Assembly (NCBI GenBank): GCA_002425685.1
Contig: DIMS01000124.1
Coordinates: forward strand, 925 to 11,553
DNA length: 10,629 bases
Source: Synergistaceae bacterium UBA5560
GTDB lineage: Bacteria; Synergistota; Synergistia; Synergistales; Aminiphilaceae
Direction: 5' to 3'
A model generated the notes under the pieces. The model was not told the DNA's origin. It ran no database searches and was given only the letters and a program-made list of their open reading frames with translations. How positions within the stretch are numbered: the stretch's first letter is position 1; each line of letters opens with the position of its first letter. The translations under genes and the position numbers were made by a program. This document shows, piece by piece, positions 1 to 5,255 of the stretch.

Positions 1-344
1 AGGCGCGGGGAATTGAACCCCGGTCCGACAGGGGCCAGCCATGGTGGCGGCTACAGGCTTATCCTTCGTTTTAATGTCGAGCCGTCTCTCCCGAAGGCGG
101 GATAGCCGACTCCAAGTCTCCTGATCTTAGCCGGAAAGACGGAAACGGGCTTCCCGGAGCAACCGCTGTTTGTGACGTTCCTCTTCCTCCCAGCGGTGCG
201 AAAGAAGGAAACGTGGCTACACCTTAAGCAGCCAGTGCGAAGTTATCGTTGGCAATTATTGTTTTTGCCGCAGTTTAGCGAGGTCACGGCACCTCGGCCT
301 GCTCCTCCAGACCCTCCAACCTGCCGTCGAAACCGTACGCCCCC
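1..344 (-). ncRNA. ssrA: tmRNA (transfer-messenger RNA), 3' end cut by window edge
   Basis: tmRNA rescues stalled ribosomes: its alanyl-tRNA-like part enters the A site with SmpB, then its short reading frame adds a degradation tag. On the minus strand the 5' end GGGGGCG (344-338) is followed by the conserved GGTTTCGACGG block. Near the other end is a T-arm with stem CGGGG/CCCCG and loop TTCAATT (22-6). The RNA then runs into CGCCT at the window edge. Adding CC before ACCA would complete a 7-bp acceptor stem with the 5' end, one pair being G-U, so about six 3' bases are missing and the full RNA is about 350 nt. The tag frame is at 268-224. The gene starts 4 nt after the smpB stop. I did not trace the pseudoknots pair by pair. 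Confidence 0.95.
224..268 (-). other. tmRNA proteolysis-tag reading frame
   Basis: Read on the minus strand from GCA (268-266), this frame gives AKTIIANDNFALAA and then TAA (226-224). The ANDxxxALAA ending matches the ClpXP-type degron of tmRNA tags such as E. coli ANDENYALAA. The resume codon would lie at about nucleotide 77 of the RNA, near the position known in other tmRNAs. The preceding in-frame GCG (271-269) is an alternative resume codon and would add one alanine. Confidence 0.85.
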
Positions 345-348
345 TTTC

Positions 349-810
349 TCACTCTTCCCGATTCCGGCGAACAGCCCTGGCCATATCCCGATTCGCATCC
401 CGCTCAGCGACGGCATCACGCTTGTCGTGCGCTTGTTTTCCCTTCGCGAGGGCGATTTCGATCTTGGCCCATCGAGACTCTTTAATATACATGCGCAGGG
501 GGATAAGAGTCAATCCCTTTTCCTGCACCTTGCTCGCGAGACGTCGGATCTCCTGGCGTGTCATGAGCAGTTTTCTCCGCCGAAGAGGTTCGTGGTTGTA
601 GTGCGTCCCCTGTTCGTAGGGAGAAATGTGCACGTTCACAAGCCAAAGCTCCCCCCCGTCTATACGGACATACCCTTCCCTCAGGTTCGCCTTGCCGGCC
701 CGCACGGATTTTATCTCCGTTCCTGTGAGAACGATCCCTGCTTCGAACGTTTCGAGAATGTGAAAATCGAACCTAGCCTTCCGGTTCTGTGCGACCACGG
801 TGTATTCCAT
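349..810 (-). CDS. smpB: SsrA-binding protein SmpB
   Basis: SmpB is the small RNA-binding partner of tmRNA. It delivers tmRNA to stalled ribosomes and places its C-terminal tail in the empty mRNA channel. The 153-residue product has the family length and motifs in order: NRKARFDF, EAGIVLTGTEIKSVRAGKANL, LVNVHISPYEQG and TLIPLRMYIK. Its C-terminal basic tail contains AKGKQAHDKRDA, the DKR-containing region that enters the decoding channel. The ATG at 810 is chosen because the conserved protein begins there and AAGGGGAG lies 6 nt upstream; the open frame continues to 1068 without similarity. The TGA stop (351-349) is 4 nt from the mature tmRNA 5' end, so both halves of the rescue system can share a transcript. 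Transcription probably starts just before the Shine-Dalgarno sequence. Confidence 0.97.
   Translation of the reverse strand: MEYTVVAQNRKARFDFHILETFEAGIVLTGTEIKSVRAGKANLREGYVRIDGGELWLVNVHISPYEQGTHYNHEPLRRRKLLMTRQEIRRLASKVQEKGLTLIPLRMYIKESRWAKIEIALAKGKQAHDKRDAVAERDANRDMARAVRRNREE
484..513 (-). promoter_or_regulatory. Possible internal promoter for ssrA inside smpB
   Basis: On the minus strand, TTGACT (513-508) is followed after 18 bp by TATATT (489-484). Each hexamer matches the sigma-70 consensus at 5 of 6 positions. A start near 477 would give a tmRNA precursor with a 5' leader of about 130 nt, to be removed by RNase P. The same bases encode the conserved SmpB segment GLTLIPLRMYIK, so the match may be a by-product of coding. 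Confidence 0.4.
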
Positions 811-830
811 CGTTTTCTCCCCTTTGGGCA

Positions 831-860
831 AGTATATCTCGCACGGACATGCTTCGTCAA
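831..860 (-). promoter_or_regulatory. Predicted sigma-70 promoter of smpB
   Basis: On the minus strand, TTGACG (860-855) and TATACT (836-831) are separated by 18 bp, each 5 of 6 to consensus. The predicted start near A824/A823 falls directly before the Shine-Dalgarno sequence AGGGGAG (823-817), giving a leader of only about 14 nt. The -35 hexamer lies in one copy of a tandem repeat (853-870). Confidence 0.65.
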
Positions 861-870
861 TATTCGTCAA
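853..870. repeat. Tandem TTCGTCAA repeat, 10-bp period, over the smpB -35
   Basis: Two exact copies of TTCGTCAA (853-860 and 863-870, plus strand) are separated by TA, so they recur at one helical turn. One copy contains the smpB -35 hexamer. The spacing suits two protein subunits binding the same DNA face, and the site could be an operator. It could also simply be a duplicated -35 element. Confidence 0.4.
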
Positions 871-912
871 ATTTTTGTCGTCTCTCCGAAAGAGGAGGGA
901 ATCATCCCCAGC

Positions 913-931
913 GATCCGGAAATGCCGGATC
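913..931. repeat. Inverted repeat GATCCGG-N5-CCGGATC
   Basis: A perfect 7-bp inverted repeat (913-919 and 925-931) with a 5-bp centre lies between the two divergent promoters. It could be a dimeric regulator site. It lies upstream of both predicted transcription starts, so an RNA attenuator is less likely. No terminator T-tract follows it. Confidence 0.35.
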
Positions 932-938
932 ACACCTG

Positions 939-968
939 TTGACCGTACCACGGTGCGGGGAGTATGGT
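939..968 (+). promoter_or_regulatory. Predicted promoter of the guanylate-kinase-like gene
   Basis: TTGACC (939-944, 5 of 6) and TATGGT (963-968, 4 of 6) are 18 bp apart. The predicted start near 975 is immediately before GAGGAGG (976-982), again giving a very short leader. This excludes the upstream ATG at 964 if the promoter is real. A small inverted repeat ACCGT-ACC-ACGGT (942-954) overlaps the -35 and spacer and could be an operator. Confidence 0.45.
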
Positions 969-990
969 CTTTTCCGAGGAGGTGGTGGAC

Positions 991-1743
991 ATGCAGGGTC
1001 TGGTGATTCTCGCGGGTCCCTCCTGTGTAGGGAAGGGCCCGCTGATTGCGGCGTTCAAAACGTTCCATCCGCGTCTTGCGGCGGAACTGGAACCCCTTGT
1101 CCTCTACAACAGCCGTTCACCCCGTCCGGGTGAACGCAACGGCGTAGACTATCATTTCCGCTCACGGGAAACGATTGAGCACATGGGCGGAAAAAAGGAC
1201 TTCCACGTCTTCGAGGTTCGAGGGGATCTCCAGGGCCTCGACGCGGGAGATATCAAGGCGACACTCCGAACAAAACGCCTTCTCTTCGAGGGCAACCCTT
1301 TCGTTGGCGAGCAGCTCCTCAGTCTGGCCACGGAAGAGGGAATTTCCGTGACGTGTGCCTTTCTGTCACCCTTTTGCCTTGAGGAGATCCGTTTCCTGGG
1401 CAGCCCGGAGAGCGGCGTGAACCTGCAGAAATTCGTCACGGACGTCATGAGAAGGAAACTTCTCCGGCGCATGCAACGGCAGAAGGGAATTCTCTCTCTT
1501 CCCGACCTTGAAGAGGTGGAGCGCCGAGCAGGAAGCGCGCTGAAGGAGATCTGTCTCGCCCCGCGTTTCGGCAATGTCATCCCGAACCACGACGGAGAGG
1601 ACAGTGAACACTGGAACGCCTTCCCCTATCCGCTGGGAGATGCCCGAAAAGCATTGGCGGCCTTTACGGCTCTCCTGAAGGGTGAAGAATCCCCGTTCAT
1701 TGAGCGTTGGGACGAGACGCTGCCGCTTCCACCCCATTCATAG
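991..1743 (+). CDS. Guanylate-kinase-like P-loop protein, probably divergent or non-canonical
   Basis: The 250-residue protein resembles guanylate kinase (GMP + ATP to GDP + ADP), normally about 200 residues. It has a P-loop GPSCVGKG (9-16), a GMP-binding-like segment SRSPRPGERNGVDYHF (41-56), and FEVRGDLQG (74-82), equivalent to AEVhGnxYGT. A FLSPFCLEEI stretch (124-133) matches the fLxPPSxeEL region. Near the end, VERRAGSALKE (176-186) and NVIPNH (195-200) match the family's C-terminal helices. Several usual residues are missing. The lysine of the P-loop is followed by Gly-Pro instead of Ser/Thr, the tyrosine of YGT is Gln81, and the LDIDxxG strand reads LFEGNPF (98-104). It may therefore bind nucleotide or protein without ordinary kinase activity, or use another substrate. 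ATG 991 is chosen for GAGGAGG at 976-982, 8 nt upstream; ATG 964 has poorer spacing. It is divergent from smpB, and its 3' end overlaps recN. Confidence 0.8.
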   Translation: MQGLVILAGPSCVGKGPLIAAFKTFHPRLAAELEPLVLYNSRSPRPGERNGVDYHFRSRETIEHMGGKKDFHVFEVRGDLQGLDAGDIKATLRTKRLLFEGNPFVGEQLLSLATEEGISVTCAFLSPFCLEEIRFLGSPESGVNLQKFVTDVMRRKLLRRMQRQKGILSLPDLEEVERRAGSALKEICLAPRFGNVIPNHDGEDSEHWNAFPYPLGDARKALAAFTALLKGEESPFIERWDETLPLPPHS

Positions 1744-3397
1744 CGCTGTTTCCCTCGAGGAGAAGTCTTCGTGCGTGAGCGCACGCCTCGGGGGAATCGG
1801 CGTCTCCCGAGAGCATTCGGGCGATCTCACGCACCCGGATCTCATCCTCCACTTCGTTCACAAACGTCTGATCTCCCTCCCGGGTGACCACGAAGTGTTG
1901 GGTCGCCAGGGCGGCGATCGTCGCCTCATGGGTGATGAGAAGGACCTGGCATTTTTCGGAGAGGTCCTTGAGCTTGTACCCGGCAAGCAGCGCCGCCCTT
2001 CCGCCGAGGCCTGCTTCCACCTCGTCAAAGACGAGCGCAGAGGGAAGGCGCTCCTGGGGAAGGGAGAGCTGAAGGGCCAGCAAGAGGCGGCTCAACTCGC
2101 CGCCGGAGGCGACCTTGTTCACCGGTCCCGCCTCGGCACCTCCCACCGCCAGGGCGAAGGCAACTTCTTCCGCGCCACCGGAGCGCACCTTATCCAGAAA
2201 GTGAAGCCGAACGGAAAAGGTCATCCCTTCCATGGCAAGTTCATCAAGAACCGCGTTGATCCGTTTTTCCAGGTCAGACGCAGCCGCACTACGAAGGCGG
2301 CGTAATTGCATTGCAAGGCGTCCCGCATCACGGCGAAGCTGCTCCTGTTTTTTACGAAGCTGTTCAAGCTCTTCCCGGCTGGATTCGAGCCAGGCCAGAT
2401 CGCCCTTTGCCGCGGCACAACGATCCAGCAACTCCTCTGCAGTAGCGACCCGAAACTGACGCTTGAGTTTCCGAAGCGCTCCGATCCGGCTCTCCAGAAC
2501 ATCCGCCTCGTGCTCCAATTCCTCCGGAGTACGCTCCCCAAGGGCGTTCCGAAGCGCCACACCGAGAGACTGCAGGCGCTCCAGTGCTTCATTGCCCGAG
2601 GCCAGGACAGAAAGGTCCTCCCGCTCCTCGGTCAGTTCCGGAAGTTCCCGAAAGAGATCTTCCAGCTTTGCCAGGATTCCCGCGTCGGAAGCGTTCCCCC
2701 AGAGCACCTCCACTGCCGTCTGAAGTCGCACCGCTCTCTTGAGTTTTTCTCCGAGAGATATCAGTTCCCTGTTCCACTGCTCTTCTGCATCCGGCACGAT
2801 TCCGAGGCGCCCTACCTGGCGGGTCAGTTCCTCGAGATTTTCATATCGCTCCTCCAGTTCGGCTCTGCGTTGCCGGATGAGCGCAATTTCCCGTTCCCCG
2901 TCCAGCGCCTCCGCGATGGTTCGCCCCAGTTCCCTGCGAATCTCCAGAATTTCCTGCCCGCCGAAGACATCCAGCATCTCCATCTGTTGTCCCGAATCGA
3001 GAAGATTCAGGTGGGCAAACTGGCTTTGAATTTCGACGGTGCCTTCGAGGGATCGGGCGAGAAGATGCAGCGGTACCGGGTTCCCCTGGATGTAGCTCTT
3101 TCCCCGCCCGCTACGGGAGAGTACGCGACGGACCACGAGCGTTCCTTCCTGGGGACGACATTCCTCGGGCAATCCCTCGATCCGGTCCATGGCGAGAAGG
3201 GCCTGTACCTCCGCTTCCTCCTTGCCCACCCGAATCATGGAGGTCTGGGCTCTCTTCCCCGAGACGAATTCCAGCGCCCGTACGAGACTGCTCTTCCCCG
3301 CACCGCTCTCGCCGGTGATTGCGATGAATCCGGATCGGAACCGCAGCACCGCCGAGGCGATTCCACCCACATGGCGCACGTGGAGCTCCTCCAGCAT
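1697..3397 (-). CDS. recN: DNA repair protein RecN (SMC-like ATPase)
   Basis: RecN is a cytoplasmic SMC-family ATPase that acts early in double-strand-break repair, gathering broken ends with RecA. The 566-residue product is near the usual length of about 550. An N-terminal ATPase half carries Walker A GESGAGKS (29-36), with Ser in place of the usual Thr. A middle region rich in Glu, Arg and Leu looks like a shortened coiled coil. The C-terminal half has the ABC signature SGGELSR (431-437), Walker B LVFDEVEAGLGG (from about 455) and the LLITH switch. A tail of about 20 residues follows the last conserved helix (REIARML). ATG 3397 lies 3 bp after the nadK stop, with GGAGGG inside the nadK end, so it is the last gene of the operon. 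Its end overlaps the guanylate-kinase-like gene by 47 bp. I saw no terminator after it. Confidence 0.96.
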   Translation of the reverse strand: MLEELHVRHVGGIASAVLRFRSGFIAITGESGAGKSSLVRALEFVSGKRAQTSMIRVGKEEAEVQALLAMDRIEGLPEECRPQEGTLVVRRVLSRSGRGKSYIQGNPVPLHLLARSLEGTVEIQSQFAHLNLLDSGQQMEMLDVFGGQEILEIRRELGRTIAEALDGEREIALIRQRRAELEERYENLEELTRQVGRLGIVPDAEEQWNRELISLGEKLKRAVRLQTAVEVLWGNASDAGILAKLEDLFRELPELTEEREDLSVLASGNEALERLQSLGVALRNALGERTPEELEHEADVLESRIGALRKLKRQFRVATAEELLDRCAAAKGDLAWLESSREELEQLRKKQEQLRRDAGRLAMQLRRLRSAAASDLEKRINAVLDELAMEGMTFSVRLHFLDKVRSGGAEEVAFALAVGGAEAGPVNKVASGGELSRLLLALQLSLPQERLPSALVFDEVEAGLGGRAALLAGYKLKDLSEKCQVLLITHEATIAALATQHFVVTREGDQTFVNEVEDEIRVREIARMLSGDADSPEACAHARRLLLEGNSAMNGVEAAASRPNAQ

Positions 3398-3400
3398 GAT

Positions 3401-4312
3401 TCAGAATCCCTCCGTCCCCGAAGGACCGTCCATGGCGCTTCTCCCCCACTGGAACTTCTCCTGGAGGAGAGCGTAATAATCTCTATGGGGAAGTGAAATG
3501 GTGGAAATCGTCTTGTCTTTCGAGAGCGCAACCTCGACCCTGTCTCCGGGAAGAATTTCGTATCCGAGCTGCCCGTCCTGAGTGAGCATGAGTTCCCGAT
3601 GCTCGCCCAAGGCGACGAAGGTGGCCGTGTCATGCTCACCCAGCACAAGAGGACGGGCATACAGGGTATGCGCGCAGATGGGAACGAGCAGCATGCACGG
3701 CACGTGGGGAGGAACGATGGGACCTCCCGCGGAAAGCGCATAGGCCGTGGACCCCGTCGGAGTGGAGATGATCATTCCGTCCGAGGGGAAGGTGTTGAGG
3801 TGCCGCCCTCCCACGAAAATCTGCAGATAGATGAGCCTTGCGAACGCACCCTTGGTGATGACCAGATCGTTCAGCGCATAAAGAACATGGACGGGAGCGC
3901 TCCGTGAGGCATCTCCACCGCTTCCGCGCCACACCTTTCCTTCAATGAGGCGGCGATGCTGCACCTCGTGTTCTCCCCGGAGAATCGCGGACACATCCGC
4001 CTCGGCAGTCTCCGGATTCCCAATCGCAAGAAACCCGAGTTTTCCCGCATTGATGCCGAAAAGGGGAATGTCACAGCCCAACACGTAGCGAACGGCTCTC
4101 AAAAACGTACCGTCTCCGCCGATCACGACGGCGAAATCGACGCTGTCCCGCCATTCCTGATCGGAGACGCCGGGAATACCGAGAAGCGAGGCCTCGTAAG
4201 GAGGCGCGAGAAAGTTGACTTCCTCACGCTGCCCCCAGAGAATCAACCGTTGTGCAATGACGAGTGCCGTTTTCTTCTGGGTGTTCACCATGAGCCCCAC
4301 ACGTCTGTTCAT
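3401..4312 (-). CDS. nadK: NAD kinase
   Basis: NadK phosphorylates NAD to NADP, the only de novo source of NADP(H), in the cytoplasm. The 303-residue protein has the diagnostic motifs: GGDGTF (65-70) with the catalytic aspartate Asp67, NAGKLGFL (88-95), the substrate-binding LND (147-149), and SDGMIISTPTGSTAY (177-191) followed by SAGGPIV. The open frame runs on to 4615, but that part overlaps tlyA and shows no similarity. I therefore start at ATG 4312, 22 bp after the tlyA stop, with AAAGGTGG about 10 nt upstream. It lies fifth in the xseB-to-recN operon, 3 bp before recN. A nadK-recN neighbourhood is also known in E. coli. NADP supply would suit the NADPH-dependent MEP-pathway step after Dxs, but that link is only suggestive. 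Confidence 0.96.
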   Translation of the reverse strand: MNRRVGLMVNTQKKTALVIAQRLILWGQREEVNFLAPPYEASLLGIPGVSDQEWRDSVDFAVVIGGDGTFLRAVRYVLGCDIPLFGINAGKLGFLAIGNPETAEADVSAILRGEHEVQHRRLIEGKVWRGSGGDASRSAPVHVLYALNDLVITKGAFARLIYLQIFVGGRHLNTFPSDGMIISTPTGSTAYALSAGGPIVPPHVPCMLLVPICAHTLYARPLVLGEHDTATFVALGEHRELMLTQDGQLGYEILPGDRVEVALSKDKTISTISLPHRDYYALLQEKFQWGRSAMDGPSGTEGF

Positions 4313-4334
4313 GTCACCGTTTCCACCTTTCGGA

Positions 4335-5255
4335 TCATCCTGGAGGAGTCGTCGAACCCTTTTCCCTTCCACACTGCGTTTCGGAAGAATCTTCCGTACG
4401 GGCATGCCCTCCTCGGACAACCCGGGCAAGATCCGCATCGTCCGGCGGACGGGCTGGTTCGGAGAAGGAGAGATGTGCGAGAAATTCGATGTTGCCCTGG
4501 GGCCCCCGCAGGGGCGAAAAATCCACCCCGTGCAGAAAAAGCCGCAGCGATGTATGAACAAAGTCCCGAAACTCCAGGAGAACCGCCTCGTGAACACGAG
4601 GATCCCGCACGACACCCTTTTTCCCGACGCGCTCTCTTCCTGCTTCGAACTGAGGCTTCACGAGAACAACCATCTCGCCCGAGGGGGAGAGCAGGTTCTC
4701 GAGAGGCGGCAGCAACAGACGCAGCGAAATGAAGGACGCGTCGGAAACGATGAGATCCATGGTCTCGGAAAACTGTTCCGGCAAAAGATGGCGTGCGTTG
4801 GTCCTCTCCATGACGACTACACGGGGATCGTTGCGGAGGCGCCAGGCGAGCTGCCCGTACCCCACATCCACCGCATAGATTCTCTCCGCCCCTCGTTCCA
4901 GGAGTACGTCCGAAAATCCTCCCGTGGAGGCGCCCACATCCATGCAAACCTTCTTCTCCGGAGAAATACCGAAGGTATCCAGTCCTCTGAGCAATTTATA
5001 GGCTCCCCGACTGGCCCATCGGCGTTCCTCGCAGCGAAGCTCTATCTTTCTTCCCGGATCCACGAGCGTCGCCGCCTTGGTGGCGACCAGCCCATCCACG
5101 AAAATTCTTCCGTCATCGATGAGACTCTGGGCAAGACTCCGCGTGGCGACCACACCGTTCTTCACGAGAACGAGATCGAGGCGCATCCTGGACGGTGCAG
5201 CAAGATGCCGCACTTGCGAAAACGTGAGATCTTCCCCCTCGTCCCGATCAGCCAT
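4335..5255 (-). CDS. tlyA: TlyA-family rRNA (cytidine-2'-O)-methyltransferase
   Basis: TlyA-family proteins methylate 2'-O of cytidines in 16S and/or 23S rRNA, and some are described as haemolysins. The 306-residue product has an N-terminal S4 RNA-binding domain (about 24-85, RLDLVLVKNG to the SRGAYKL motif). A Rossmann methyltransferase domain follows, with the SAM loop DVGASTGGFSD (106-116). Lys88, Asp172 (SDASF) and Lys200 (VKPQFE) are candidates for the catalytic K-D-K set. After the usual family end (GNIEFLAHL) there is a charged tail of about 40 residues that I do not recognise. The start is uncertain. ATG 5255 overlaps the dxs stop by 8 bp, suggesting translational coupling, but adds 23 residues before the S4 domain. 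ATG 5186 gives 283 residues, closer to family length, but leaves a 61-bp gap. Neither has a good Shine-Dalgarno sequence. Activity on a particular rRNA site cannot be told from sequence. Confidence 0.92.
   Translation of the reverse strand: MADRDEGEDLTFSQVRHLAAPSRMRLDLVLVKNGVVATRSLAQSLIDDGRIFVDGLVATKAATLVDPGRKIELRCEERRWASRGAYKLLRGLDTFGISPEKKVCMDVGASTGGFSDVLLERGAERIYAVDVGYGQLAWRLRNDPRVVVMERTNARHLLPEQFSETMDLIVSDASFISLRLLLPPLENLLSPSGEMVVLVKPQFEAGRERVGKKGVVRDPRVHEAVLLEFRDFVHTSLRLFLHGVDFSPLRGPQGNIEFLAHLSFSEPARPPDDADLARVVRGGHARTEDSSETQCGREKGSTTPPG

Noticed and set aside
172..942. 256-aa plus-strand open frame
   Set aside because: It lies antisense to ssrA and smpB, both identified by strong motifs, and its translation resembles no family.
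811..1068. 86-residue N-terminal extension of the smpB frame
   Set aside because: The SmpB family starts at MEYT; the extension would cross the divergent promoters and overlap the plus-strand gene, whereas ATG 810 has a good ribosome-binding site.
1770..1785. CGTGCG-TGAG-CGCACG hairpin just after the guanylate-kinase-like stop
   Set aside because: A 6-bp stem without a following T-run, and it lies inside the recN coding region; not supported as an intrinsic terminator.
2306..3496. 396-aa plus-strand open frame
   Set aside because: Antisense to recN; a long open frame is common opposite GC-rich genes, and it has no domain signature.
4313..4615. 101-residue N-terminal extension of NAD kinase
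   Set aside because: It overlaps the tlyA coding end in another frame and shows no similarity; ATG 4312 follows the tlyA stop with a usable ribosome-binding site.
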